Positions 18,290 through 27,912 of a stretch of 64,000 nucleotides of DNA are shown in pieces. The stretch spans positions 124,001-188,000 of the forward strand of contig CAJTFW010000002.1 in the NCBI GenBank assembly GCA_910575445.1, written 5' to 3'. A program made the position numbers and the translations under genes. The DNA is from Lachnospiraceae bacterium. Lineage in GTDB: Bacteria > Bacillota > Clostridia > Lachnospirales > Lachnospiraceae. Numbering within the stretch: position 1 is the stretch's first letter; each line of letters opens with the position of its first letter. The notes under the pieces are model-generated. The model saw only the letters and a program-made list of their open reading frames with translations, was not told where the DNA came from and made no database searches.

Positions 18290-19320
18290 TATTAAATTTT
18301 TTCAAATATATTATTCAATATGCGGATATTCTTTTGTATAAAAATTTACATAAAAAAGAAGATTATACTAGTGATATTTTAATTTTTGATACAAGTTTAT
18401 ATAGTGATAATTTAGGGGATAAAATTATAAATTATTATTGCAATATTGTTTTCAAAGAAATAGGAGTTTTGCCATTTGCGAGAGTATCAACACATGTGAG
18501 ACCAACATATAGAGAAAAAAAATTATTAAATAGAAAATCGAAGAAGATAATTACAGGCACGAATATATTAAGTTCTCAGATAAATTTACGTGGACTATGG
18601 AAACGACCAATATGGGTAAAAGAAACAGCGAATTTATGTTTGATGGGGAATGGCTGGAGTACTTATTCAGAGTATGAAAATAAGTTTACAAAATTATTTT
18701 ATAAAACTATGCTTAGTAAAACATTTATTCATTCTGTAAGGGATACTTATACAGAGAAAAAACTTCTTTCATTAGGTATAAATAATGTCATTAATACAGC
18801 ATGTCCATCTATGTGGAAGTTGACTGAAGAATTTTGCAAATCAATTCCTGTTAATAAGGCTTCTTCTGTGATAACAACAATAACTGATTATGCCCCGGAA
18901 CCATCATCTGATTGGTTTTTACTTGATACTTTACTGCGACATTATGAGAAAGTATATGTGTGGCTTCAAGGAAAAAATGATTTAGATTATCTTCACTCTT
19001 TTTCAAAGTTTGATAGTTTGATTTGTATAGATAATAATCTGGAGAGCTTTAATTGGATTTTGCAAAATGAATCTATAGATTATGTGGGAACAAGATTGCA
19101 TGCTGGTATTCATGCTTTAAATTATCAAAAACGTAGTTTGATTATTGCTATAGATAATCGTGCCAAAGAATTGGCAAAGGACACAAATCTTCCAGTTATT
19201 GAGCGTTCTCAGATAAGAGAGGAACTAGAAGATAAAATTAAAAGTAATTATGTGATAAAACTTAAAATCCCTTTAACTAATATTGAGACATGGAAAAATC
19301 AGTTTACAAATATAAAATAA
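18286..19320 (+). CDS. Polysaccharide pyruvyltransferase-family protein
   Basis: A 344-residue protein with SDNLGDKIINYY near residue 38, the NxGD signature of the family. The C-terminal GTRLHAGIHALN near residue 266 contains the conserved RxHxxIHA-type block. Characterised relatives add pyruvate ketals to sugars (CsaB/WcaK-like), while others appear to be glycosyltransferases. It lies between a GT32 gene and a flippase gene that starts inside it. Pyruvylation would give the repeat unit a negative charge; which activity applies here is unknown. Confidence 0.8.
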   Translation: MILNFFKYIIQYADILLYKNLHKKEDYTSDILIFDTSLYSDNLGDKIINYYCNIVFKEIGVLPFARVSTHVRPTYREKKLLNRKSKKIITGTNILSSQINLRGLWKRPIWVKETANLCLMGNGWSTYSEYENKFTKLFYKTMLSKTFIHSVRDTYTEKKLLSLGINNVINTACPSMWKLTEEFCKSIPVNKASSVITTITDYAPEPSSDWFLLDTLLRHYEKVYVWLQGKNDLDYLHSFSKFDSLICIDNNLESFNWILQNESIDYVGTRLHAGIHALNYQKRSLIIAIDNRAKELAKDTNLPVIERSQIREELEDKIKSNYVIKLKIPLTNIETWKNQFTNIK

Positions 19321-20834
19321 AAAACAGTAGAACTTTTAAATCTTTACGCAACATAACATTTGGAATAGGAAGTCAAACTATAGTTATAATTATGGGATTT
19401 ATAACTAGAGCATTTTTCCTCAAATATTTAAATGAAAATTATTTAGGAATTAATAGTCTTTTTACAGAGATGCTTTCAATGCTATCAGTTGCAGATTTGG
19501 GAATTAATACGGTAATGGTTTATAGTCTTTATGAACCACTAGCTCAACATGATGAGAAAAAAATAACAGCTTTAATTTCTTTCTATAAGATAATTTATAG
19601 AACAATAGCAGCTGTTATAGCAATAGCAGGAATAATATTTATTCCTTTCTTAAACTGCGTTGTGAATTTGGATGAAACCATTTCTTTCTTATATATTTAT
19701 TATTTTCTTTTTCTATTAAGGACTGTAGGGAGTTATCTGTTTGTATATAAGGTGTCTATTCTAACTGCTGACCAAAATAATTATATTGTGAATTACATAA
19801 CAGGTAGTGTTAATATTTTTACAACTATACTTCAAATAGCAACACTTATATTAACTCATAGTTATCTTCTATATCTTATATTGAATGTCATTTCTATATG
19901 GGTAATTAATTTTTTGTGTGCTAAAAAAGCAGTAAAAATATATCCATTTATTAGTTCCTCCGAAACTCTCCCATTAGAAGAAAAGCGAAAAATATTTCAA
20001 AATATTAAGTCTGGTTTTTTATATAAAATTTCTTCCATAATGTTAAATTCTACGGATAACATCATCATCTCTACAATATTAGGAACAGTTGTAGTTGGAT
20101 ATTATTCAAATTATGGTTTAGTAATTAATAAATTTTCTACAATTATTAATATAGCATTTACTTCTATAACAAGTAGTATTGGAAATTTAATAGCTACAGA
20201 AAATAGCCAGAAAAGATATCAGATTTTTTCAATTATGCAAACACTAAGTTTTTTCATTGGAGGAATATCATGTGTTTGTATTTTTATATTAATGGATGAA
20301 CTTATATCATTATGGATAGGAAAGAATTATATTCTTGGCAAAGATGTTCTTATTGCTTGTATGATGAATTTTTACTTAAGTATAACATTACAACCATTAT
20401 GGGCATTTCGTGAAGCAACAGGTTTATATCAAAAAACAAAAAGTGTAATGCTTTGTACAGCTGGCCTGAATGTAGTTTTATCTATTTTTATGGCCTATTG
20501 GTTTGGCTTGGCAGGTGTGATTTTAGCTTCTGCTATTTCAAGATTATTGACCTATTTTTGGTATGAGCCTATTTTGCTATTTGCTCAATATTTTAACCAA
20601 AAAACCCCCCAATATTTTGTTAAGCATTTGTATAATGTAGTAATAATAATTTTGATTATTTTATTTGAAACAAAAATTGCAAATAGTATTTCTTGTGGAA
20701 CATGGTTACAATTTATAATCAAATGTGCACTTGTTTTTGGCATTACATTTTTGGCTTTTATTATTGCATATTTTTGGAAAAAAGATTTTAGGATAGTTAT
20801 TAACTATATATTGGAGTGGTTGAAAAAAGTTTAG
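19290..20834 (+). CDS. Wzx-like repeat-unit flippase
   Basis: A 514-residue MOP-superfamily protein with about 12-14 spans. The segment YLGINSLFTEMLSMLSVADLG near residues 50-70 and the following YSLYEPLA are closely echoed in the flippase at 40909, so the two are paralogues. Translation begins inside the pyruvyltransferase-like gene (31-base overlap) with only a weak GAG ribosome site, suggesting translational coupling. It closes the second gene group. A new promoter starts about 65 bases later. Confidence 0.87.
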   Translation: MEKSVYKYKIKNSRTFKSLRNITFGIGSQTIVIIMGFITRAFFLKYLNENYLGINSLFTEMLSMLSVADLGINTVMVYSLYEPLAQHDEKKITALISFYKIIYRTIAAVIAIAGIIFIPFLNCVVNLDETISFLYIYYFLFLLRTVGSYLFVYKVSILTADQNNYIVNYITGSVNIFTTILQIATLILTHSYLLYLILNVISIWVINFLCAKKAVKIYPFISSSETLPLEEKRKIFQNIKSGFLYKISSIMLNSTDNIIISTILGTVVVGYYSNYGLVINKFSTIINIAFTSITSSIGNLIATENSQKRYQIFSIMQTLSFFIGGISCVCIFILMDELISLWIGKNYILGKDVLIACMMNFYLSITLQPLWAFREATGLYQKTKSVMLCTAGLNVVLSIFMAYWFGLAGVILASAISRLLTYFWYEPILLFAQYFNQKTPQYFVKHLYNVVIIILIILFETKIANSISCGTWLQFIIKCALVFGITFLAFIIAYFWKKDFRIVINYILEWLKKV

Positions 20835-20898
20835 AAAACTAAATGTAAGGTGAAATTTAAAAATTTGTTTTTGAAATACTTTCTGAGATAGGATTATG

Positions 20899-20927
20899 TT
20901 GCAATACTATGTTTAATAGGGTATAAT
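20899..20927 (+). promoter_or_regulatory. Strong sigma-A promoter of the Wzz-like gene group
   Basis: TTGCAA (20899-20904) and a perfect TATAAT (20922-20927) are separated by 17 bases, about 33 bases before the start codon. An AGGAG ribosome site follows at 20947-20951. A second promoter with the same TTGCAATA ... TATAATG layout stands before the polymerase gene at 39681. Confidence 0.8.
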
Positions 20928-20960
20928 GCTTCTATTAATTATAAACAGGAGTAGTATAGA

Positions 20961-22244
20961 ATGAAAACAATATATTTTAGAGACTTTGTAATAAGACTAT
21001 GGAGTAGAAAGAAACAAGTAATTGCTCTCGTGATTGTTTTTTCCGTGATATTTGGATATATCGGATATACAAAGGCAAATAAAACTGCTTCCGAAGAACA
21101 ACTAAAAGAAATAGAAGAATATGAAGCGGCGATAAAAGAATATGATAATTTGATTTTAGAGTTAGAAGATAGTATAGAGATTGCACAAGAGCAAGTAGAT
21201 AACCAAGAAAAATATTGTGATAATTCTATTTATTTGAAATTAGATGCGCAAAATATACAAGTGGCTGAACTTCAGTATGCTATTCAGACTACAAATAATG
21301 TTGGTTTTATTTTAAATTCTTTTGTAGCATATATTAATGAAGGGAGTTTAAGAAGTCAGTTATCTAAAGTATACTTAGCGGTGCCCGAAGAATATCTGAA
21401 AGAAATTATTACTTGTTCAACTAATGGAAATATATTAAATATAACTATAATGCATTATGATAAAGAAGAAGCATTAAAAATTTCTCAGTTTTTAGCTGAG
21501 AATTTAGAAAAGCAACAGACACAGATAAAACAGATTCAAGGCGAATTTGAGATGAAAAAGCTGGATGAGGTTCAATATTCTAAAGCTGATATTTCTGTGT
21601 TAAATACTCAAAATCAAGCATTAAATAATTTAAGAACCTATAAGAATACTTTATCTGATTTGAATAAGAAATTAATTGATCAAAAAAATGCAAGAAAGTA
21701 TTATATAGAAAATAATGAGCCAGAAGCAATGGAGTTAGAAAATCCTATAAAAGAAGCAATTAAGTTTATGATTTTTGGAGGGATTTTTGCTATTGTTTTG
21801 TTACTAGTTGTTATGTCATTACGTAATATTATTAGTGGTGATTTGAAAGCGAAAGAAGAACTTTTGGCTGCTAATATTGCTGTGCTAGGGAGCTGGAAAG
21901 AAAGAGTAGGCTATGCTCCATTATTAGAACAAAGTATAATGGATATTCGAATATTTGCTGATTTAAATCAGTGTACTAAAATAATTATGAATTGTTTAAG
22001 TGATGATGAGTTAATCAGAAAAGTAATTGAAGACTATAAAAAAAGCCTAAAAGAATATAATATTGAAGTCCTTTGTTATTTTCCTTCTGAGAAAAATATG
22101 GAATTATTAAAGCAAATGATAGATGTGGGAAATTGTATTTTAGTTGCAGAGGTTGGAAAAAACACATATACACAGATAGAAGAACAAGTTCAATTATGTG
22201 AAAAATTTGGTGTTTCTATGTGGGGAAGTATTGTTGTTGGTTAA
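20961..22244 (+). CDS. Wzz-like polysaccharide co-polymerase with vestigial kinase-like C-terminus
   Basis: The 427-residue protein has a short cytoplasmic N-terminus, TM1 near residues 19-36, a large extracellular alpha-helical region with coiled-coil-like stretches (about 45-80 and 195-255) and TM2 near 266-288. This is the Wzz/chain-length determinant layout. The cytoplasmic tail follows the secondary-structure order of a bacterial tyrosine kinase (for example GNCILVAEVGKNTYTQIEE near residue 385, then GVSMWGSIVVG). It lacks a Walker A P-loop and a tyrosine cluster. It should control chain length together with the next gene's polymerase. It is the first gene after a strong promoter. Confidence 0.78.
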   Translation: MKTIYFRDFVIRLWSRKKQVIALVIVFSVIFGYIGYTKANKTASEEQLKEIEEYEAAIKEYDNLILELEDSIEIAQEQVDNQEKYCDNSIYLKLDAQNIQVAELQYAIQTTNNVGFILNSFVAYINEGSLRSQLSKVYLAVPEEYLKEIITCSTNGNILNITIMHYDKEEALKISQFLAENLEKQQTQIKQIQGEFEMKKLDEVQYSKADISVLNTQNQALNNLRTYKNTLSDLNKKLIDQKNARKYYIENNEPEAMELENPIKEAIKFMIFGGIFAIVLLLVVMSLRNIISGDLKAKEELLAANIAVLGSWKERVGYAPLLEQSIMDIRIFADLNQCTKIIMNCLSDDELIRKVIEDYKKSLKEYNIEVLCYFPSEKNMELLKQMIDVGNCILVAEVGKNTYTQIEEQVQLCEKFGVSMWGSIVVG

Positions 22245-22249
22245 AGATT

Positions 22250-23446
22250 ATGAAACTAAAAGAAAAAATTGATATAATTTTCTATAATTATTTTGATGCG
22301 GAAAAATTGTATTTAATTGCTTTTTCAATTTATTTAACAGGAGAAGTATTTGGAACTACTATGTTTCTATTGCCTGGAAAAATATTTGTTTTATGTAAGC
22401 TATTAGCAATAGGATTACTTGCTTTGAAAATGCTTGGAATTGATCAGTTTAAAGTGCATCAATATTTAGTAATCTGCTTTTTAATGGCAGATGCTGTGTT
22501 AGTTGCACTTTTTTCTGGGTATACAGAAGTATTAATGTGGATGATATTTCTAGTAGCAGCAAAAGAGGTGTCATTTGATAAAATATTGAAGGTGTATTTT
22601 ACTATTACATTTTCAATTATTGTAATAGCTATGCTAGCATCTTTAATGGGAATTATTGTGAATCTTCAGTATGTTATGTACGAGAAAGGAAGGATACGTA
22701 ACTCTTTTGGAATTGTTTACCCTACAGATTTTGCATCACATATTTTTTATCTAATGTTAACCTTTTTGTATTTAAAAAGAAAACAACTAAGTAATGTATA
22801 TTATATTTCGTGTATAGCGATTTGTATTATGGTATATTTGTATTGCTATACAAGGCTTGACGTTAGCTGTATGTTTTTTGCTGCATTGGGGTATTGGATT
22901 TTGGATTGGTCTAAAGGAAAATATACTAGTTTACGAAAAAAATATTTAATCGATAGAGAATTTAAGAGATTTTTTGTATATAGCATGCCTATAGCAACAG
23001 CAATAATGTTTACTTTAACTATACTGTATAATCCTAATAATATAATTTTACTTAATCTTGATAGATGGTTGTCTAGTAGATTAGATTTAGGCAAGAGAGG
23101 GCTATTTGATTATCCAATAAAATTATTTGGACAGTATGTATATATGAATGGAAATGGTTTTTCAACAAAAACTCCGAATTGGGATAAATATTTTTTTGTT
23201 GATTGTTCATATATATATAACTATCTGCGATATGGACTAGTCTTTCTGCTTGTTTTATTAATCGTATATGTTGCTTGTTGCAAAAAGTATTATGATGATA
23301 AATACTTTTTATTAACTGTTGCTTTAATTTCATTAAATTGTATGATTGCGCATCATTTGATTGAACTAGCCTATAATCCTTTTGCACTTGCTTTATTTGC
23401 TAAATGTTCAATAGATACCCCAAAAAGATGCTTTTTAAGTGGTTAG
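22250..23446 (+). CDS. Wzy-like polysaccharide polymerase
   Basis: From the ATG at 22250 this is a 398-residue multispanning protein. A GTG at 22220 inside the previous gene is a possible alternative start, and neither has a strong ribosome site, so coupling to the preceding stop (22244) is likely. SFGIVYPTDFASHIFY near residue 152 and the late NGNGFSTKTPNWDKYFFVDCS region are repeated in similar form in the polymerase at 39681, showing paralogy. It would polymerise units under control of the co-polymerase directly upstream. Confidence 0.78.
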   Translation: MKLKEKIDIIFYNYFDAEKLYLIAFSIYLTGEVFGTTMFLLPGKIFVLCKLLAIGLLALKMLGIDQFKVHQYLVICFLMADAVLVALFSGYTEVLMWMIFLVAAKEVSFDKILKVYFTITFSIIVIAMLASLMGIIVNLQYVMYEKGRIRNSFGIVYPTDFASHIFYLMLTFLYLKRKQLSNVYYISCIAICIMVYLYCYTRLDVSCMFFAALGYWILDWSKGKYTSLRKKYLIDREFKRFFVYSMPIATAIMFTLTILYNPNNIILLNLDRWLSSRLDLGKRGLFDYPIKLFGQYVYMNGNGFSTKTPNWDKYFFVDCSYIYNYLRYGLVFLLVLLIVYVACCKKYYDDKYFLLTVALISLNCMIAHHLIELAYNPFALALFAKCSIDTPKRCFLSG

Positions 23447-23458
23447 GAGTAGACGTCA

Positions 23459-24928
23459 ATGGTTAAAATGAGAAGTGTAAAGTACAATTTTATTATGAAT
23501 GTAATCTTGACAGCTTCTACTATGATTTTTCCTTTGGTTACATTCCCTTATATATCAAGAATTCTATTACCAGCAGGAGTTGGCAAAGTGAATTTTGCCA
23601 CTTCTGTTGTTTCCTATTTTAGTATGATTGCTATGTTAGGAGTACCTACTTATGGTGTAAGAGCCTGTGCACAAGTCCGAGATAATAGGGAAGAACTTAG
23701 TAGAACTGTTCAGGAAATTCTGTTAATTAATATTATTATGGGAAGCATTATGTATGCTTTCTATTTTCTTGCTTTGTGGAATGTTCCAAGATTACGGTCT
23801 GATGCTACTCTTTTTTATGTTATGAGTACCACTATCTTTTTCAATGTAATTGGAGTAGAATGGTTATATAAGGGTTTGGAACAATATTCTTATATTACCG
23901 CTCGTTCCATAGCGTTTAAATTTATTGGGCTGTTACTTATGTTTATTTTTGTCAAGGCTAAGGAAGACTATGTGATATACGGAGCTATTACAATTGTGGC
24001 GGGAGTAGGCTCTAATATTTTGAACTTTTTTAATCTAAGAAAATATATAGATTTGCGCCCGGTTGGTCAGTATTGTCTACAAAAACACCTGAAAGCAGTT
24101 ATGGTATTTTTCTTAATGTCAGTAGCTACTACGATTTATACCAATTTGGATACTGTTATGCTTGGCTTTATGAAAGATGATATAGAAGTTGGATACTATA
24201 CAGCAGCAGTGAAAGTAAAGACTATTTTGGTTAGCTTTGTAACTGCGCTTAGCACTGTACTGTTGCCAAGAGTGTCTTATTATGTAGAGCATAGTTTGCA
24301 AGAGGAATTTATAAAGGTTAGTCGTAAAGCATTGAATTTTGTAGTGGTAGCAGCAGTGCCTGTGACTATTTATTTTATACTTTATGCACAGGAAGCCATT
24401 TTATTATTATCTGGAAAAGACTTTGGCAATGCGGTTTTACCAATGCAGATTATTATGCCAACAGTATTGTTTATTGGGATTACCAATGTATTAGGAATTC
24501 AGATTTTAGTTCCACTAGGGAAAGAAAAGTTAGTATTTTATTCTGTACTGATTGGAGCGATTGTTGATTTGATAATCAATATTATTTGTATTCCCTATAT
24601 GGCCTCGGCTGGAGCAGCTCTGGGAACAGTAATTGCTGAATTGGCTGTTTGGATAGTACAAATACAGATGTTAAGAGGTCAAATAAAAGATTTATTTAGA
24701 GAAGTACAGATAGGGAAGATACTGGTTGCGATTGCTTGTAGCGTTTTAACTTGTTGGTGGGTCAAAGATATAGGATGGATAAATTTTCTGACTTTGGCTA
24801 TTTCAGCTTGCATATTTGTAGGTAGTTATATTATTGTATTAATAATTGTAAAAGAAAATTTTGTTTGGAATATAGTGAATGAACTTATAATGAGGATAAG
24901 ATGGACGATTTGGAAAAAACGCAGATAG
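23459..24928 (+). CDS. Wzx-like oligosaccharide flippase (RfbX type)
   Basis: A 489-residue MOP-superfamily protein with 12-14 spans. The start FPLVTFPYISRILLPAGVG and the following VPTYGVRACAQVRD near residue 65 are characteristic of the RfbX/CpsJ branch common in streptococcal and clostridial capsule loci. An AGGAG site lies about 8 bases before the ATG. It overlaps the next gene by 28 bases. With the co-polymerase and polymerase upstream it completes a Wzx/Wzy export set. Confidence 0.92.
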   Translation: MVKMRSVKYNFIMNVILTASTMIFPLVTFPYISRILLPAGVGKVNFATSVVSYFSMIAMLGVPTYGVRACAQVRDNREELSRTVQEILLINIIMGSIMYAFYFLALWNVPRLRSDATLFYVMSTTIFFNVIGVEWLYKGLEQYSYITARSIAFKFIGLLLMFIFVKAKEDYVIYGAITIVAGVGSNILNFFNLRKYIDLRPVGQYCLQKHLKAVMVFFLMSVATTIYTNLDTVMLGFMKDDIEVGYYTAAVKVKTILVSFVTALSTVLLPRVSYYVEHSLQEEFIKVSRKALNFVVVAAVPVTIYFILYAQEAILLLSGKDFGNAVLPMQIIMPTVLFIGITNVLGIQILVPLGKEKLVFYSVLIGAIVDLIINIICIPYMASAGAALGTVIAELAVWIVQIQMLRGQIKDLFREVQIGKILVAIACSVLTCWWVKDIGWINFLTLAISACIFVGSYIIVLIIVKENFVWNIVNELIMRIRWTIWKKRR

Positions 24929-25725
24929 TGATTGCCGCACATAAAAAATACAGAATGCCAAAAAGCAGAATTTATCTTCCATTGCATGTTGGAGCTGCCG
25001 GGAAAGAGGCTATAGGATATGAGCGGGATGATTCGGGAGAAAATATATCAAGAAAAAATCCGTATTATTGTGAGTTGACAGGATTATATTGGGCTTGGAA
25101 AAATCTGGACTGTGATTATGTAGGAATGGTACATTATCGCAGATATTTTACTGTGAAAAGTTATGTAAAGCTTCGAAAATGCAAAGATAATATCCGGGAA
25201 AAAATGCAATGTGTTTTAGATGAAACGGAACTAGAAGAACTAGAAAAAAAATATGACATTATTGTGCCTAAAAAAAGGCGATATATTATAGAGACTCTTT
25301 ATAGTCATTACAGCCATTCACATTACTCAGAACATCTTGACCTGACAAGAGAAGTGATTTCTAAAAAATATCAAGAATATTTACCAGTATTTGATAAAGT
25401 GATGAAATCAAGGTCTGGACATATGTTTAATATGTTTATTATGAAAAAAGAATTGATGGACCAGTATTGCACATGGCTCTTTGATATTTTGTTTGAGGTA
25501 GAAAAGTATATTGATATAAAACGATTATCTCCATTTCAAGGAAGACTGTATGGGCGAATAAGTGAGATTATATTTAACGCCTGGTTGACATATCAGATGG
25601 AAGTAAATGATTATAAAGTGAAAGAGATTGATTTATTGTATATGGAACCTATAAATTGGAAACGTAAGAGCAAAGCTTTTTTGGCAGCAAAATTTTTTCA
25701 TAAAAAATATGATGGGAGTTTTTAA
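24901..25725 (+). CDS. DUF4422 family protein, probable glycosyltransferase
   Basis: A 274-residue protein with the DUF4422 hallmarks IVIAAHKKYRMP near the start, LTGLYWAWKN near residue 60 and VGMVHYRRYFTV near 72-83. Members occur in capsule clusters and are regarded as GT-A-like transferases, although few have been tested. The start codon lies inside the flippase gene. The donor and acceptor are unknown. Confidence 0.88.
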   Translation: MDDLEKTQIVIAAHKKYRMPKSRIYLPLHVGAAGKEAIGYERDDSGENISRKNPYYCELTGLYWAWKNLDCDYVGMVHYRRYFTVKSYVKLRKCKDNIREKMQCVLDETELEELEKKYDIIVPKKRRYIIETLYSHYSHSHYSEHLDLTREVISKKYQEYLPVFDKVMKSRSGHMFNMFIMKKELMDQYCTWLFDILFEVEKYIDIKRLSPFQGRLYGRISEIIFNAWLTYQMEVNDYKVKEIDLLYMEPINWKRKSKAFLAAKFFHKKYDGSF

Positions 25726-25731
25726 AAAGTT

Positions 25732-26763
25732 GTGTGTACCAAAAAAAATGTGCAAATCTCTTTTATTATTCCAGCTTATAATGCAGAGAAAGTATTAAGA
25801 CGTGCAGTTGAAAGTATTGTTGGGGTAGATTGTGAACAGAAAAATATAGAAGTTCTTATTGTGGAAAATGGTTCTACAGATGAGACTTTGAGTGTTGCTA
25901 AACAGTTACAAAGAGAATATCCCAATATAAGATGTATGCAGTCAAATAAAGGAGTCTCTTGTGCAAGAAATGAAGGGATTCGAAAAGCAAAAGGAAAATG
26001 GATAGTATTTATAGATGCTGACGATTACTTAATCAATAATGCTTTAAATATTTTGGAAAGAGATATTCAAGAAGAATTAACGGATTTACTATTATATGGT
26101 TATGAATCTGGTAAAAGAATTGTAAATATTAGAAAAGCTTCAGATAGAGATAGGTTTGAAAGAGAATGTATAGAAGATTGTCGGATTATGATGTTAGAGT
26201 CTCCAACTCTATATATGCAAGTATGGGCAAAAGCTTTTCGCAGAGAAGTAATGCTAGAAAATAATATATTTTTTAATGAGGATATATGTTTATCTGAAGA
26301 TAGTGATTTTACTTTGCGGTATACCAAGAAATGTTCTTGTATTTCTTTTTATCCTGATATTGTATATCACTATTCTTTAGAAGCTTCCTCTACGATGAGG
26401 ACTTATCAGGGAAATAAGGTAGATAAATATAGATTGGCAATGTTAGAGACACAAAAGTGTGTTTTTTTAGAACACCCCAATATACAAGAAGCATATAAAA
26501 AGTATGTTTTAATGCATCTTAATATTGCACTTGTTAGGGATGTATTTTGCGTTGAAAATCGTCATAAATTTAACAAGAAAATTTGTTATATGAAGCAGGT
26601 AGCTCAGATTGATATATTTAGACAAGCTATTTCTGAAATAAAATTAAGAGATTGTTGTTCAGTTCGTATGTTACCAATTTTATTATTAAAATGGCACTGT
26701 TATTGGTGCAGTGGGATTATATATCAATTACGAGCATGGCAGAATTATTTGCGTGAAGCTTAG
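25732..26763 (+). CDS. Glycosyltransferase family 2
   Basis: A 343-residue GT2 enzyme with SFIIPAYNAEKVLRRAVESI near residue 9 and VENGSTDETL near 44. A DXD-equivalent DADDYL lies near residue 95, and LSEDSDFTLRYTKK in the acceptor part lies near 183. The only reasonable start is GTG (25732), about 14 bases after a GGGAG site, so translation may be weak. An in-frame GTG at 25753 is an alternative. Confidence 0.88.
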   Translation: MCTKKNVQISFIIPAYNAEKVLRRAVESIVGVDCEQKNIEVLIVENGSTDETLSVAKQLQREYPNIRCMQSNKGVSCARNEGIRKAKGKWIVFIDADDYLINNALNILERDIQEELTDLLLYGYESGKRIVNIRKASDRDRFERECIEDCRIMMLESPTLYMQVWAKAFRREVMLENNIFFNEDICLSEDSDFTLRYTKKCSCISFYPDIVYHYSLEASSTMRTYQGNKVDKYRLAMLETQKCVFLEHPNIQEAYKKYVLMHLNIALVRDVFCVENRHKFNKKICYMKQVAQIDIFRQAISEIKLRDCCSVRMLPILLLKWHCYWCSGIIYQLRAWQNYLREA

Positions 26764-26778
26764 CAGAAGGGAAAAGTA

Positions 26779-27912
26779 ATGAATAAAATCCTTATATTTG
26801 GGATGACAGAGAATCCAGGTGGTGTGGAAAGTTTTTTAATGAACTACTATCGCCATTTAGATAAAACAAAATTTCAGTTTGATTTTTTATGTAATTCTTA
26901 TGAAAAAGTAGCTTATGAAGATGAAATTTTGGAATTGGGAGGTAAAACTTTTCATTTTCCTGCAAGAAGTCAAAATATAATGGCTTATCGTGAAAAATTA
27001 GAAGAATTTTTTAAAAAGCGTAGTAGTGAATATCATGCAATATGGGTCAATGTGTGTAGTCTTGCTAATATTGACTATTTAAAATTAGCTAGAAAATATG
27101 GGATTTCTAAGAGAATTATACATAGCCATAATTCTCAGAATATGGATAGCAAATTGAGGGGGATACTTCATTTAATAAATAAAAATGTGATAGGCAGATA
27201 TGCCACTCATTATTGGGCTTGCTCCAAAGAAGCTGCTGATTGGTTTTATAATAAGGAGTTGCAGAAAGACGTTGTTATTATTCATAATGCAATTGATGTA
27301 GAGCGAATGGCATTTGACTCTATGAAAAGAAAAAAGATTAGAGAATCGTTAGGATGGGAGAACAAGTTTGTAATAGGTAATATTGGAAGACTTCATTTCC
27401 AAAAAAATCAAATGTTTATTCTTGAAATCTTTTATGAGGTTCTGAAACAATTGGACTCAGCGAGACTTATATTAGTGGGACAGGGAGAAGACGAAGCAGA
27501 ATTAAAAAAAAGAGTAGAAGAATTGGAAATTGGAAAGTATGTTTATTTTGCAGGAATTCAGTATGATATTGCTGGATGGCTAAGTGCATTTGACCTTTTT
27601 TTGTTTCCTTCTAAGTTTGAAGGGCTTAGTATTGTGGCTTTAGAGGCGCAAGCAAACGGGTTAATAGTATTGGCTTCTAAAGGTGTAATACCAGAAGATG
27701 TTTGTATTAATGATAATTTTGAGTTTTATAGTCTGAGAAAGTCTGCTGTAGAATGGGCGAGTAAAATAGTGCAGATGAAGTCTAACTTAGAACGGAAAAA
27801 ATTAGAAGATATTTTTATTAATTTTATTCAAAAAGGCTATAGTATTGATACAGAAATCAAAAAGTTAGAGGGATTGTTTGGAGAGAGTGATAAATGCAAA
27901 AATATCAAATAA
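26779..27912 (+). CDS. GT4 family glycosyltransferase (EpsF/CapM-like)
   Basis: A 377-residue GT-B enzyme that starts with LIFGMTENPGGVESFLMNYY, the GG loop typical of the EpsF-like group. The donor domain has GNIGRLHFQKNQMFI near residue 205 and the E-x7-E motif in FEGLSIVALEAQANG near residue 280. An AGAAGGG site precedes the ATG. It overlaps the next gene by 19 bases. It would add an internal hexose or HexNAc. Confidence 0.92.
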   Translation: MNKILIFGMTENPGGVESFLMNYYRHLDKTKFQFDFLCNSYEKVAYEDEILELGGKTFHFPARSQNIMAYREKLEEFFKKRSSEYHAIWVNVCSLANIDYLKLARKYGISKRIIHSHNSQNMDSKLRGILHLINKNVIGRYATHYWACSKEAADWFYNKELQKDVVIIHNAIDVERMAFDSMKRKKIRESLGWENKFVIGNIGRLHFQKNQMFILEIFYEVLKQLDSARLILVGQGEDEAELKKRVEELEIGKYVYFAGIQYDIAGWLSAFDLFLFPSKFEGLSIVALEAQANGLIVLASKGVIPEDVCINDNFEFYSLRKSAVEWASKIVQMKSNLERKKLEDIFINFIQKGYSIDTEIKKLEGLFGESDKCKNIK

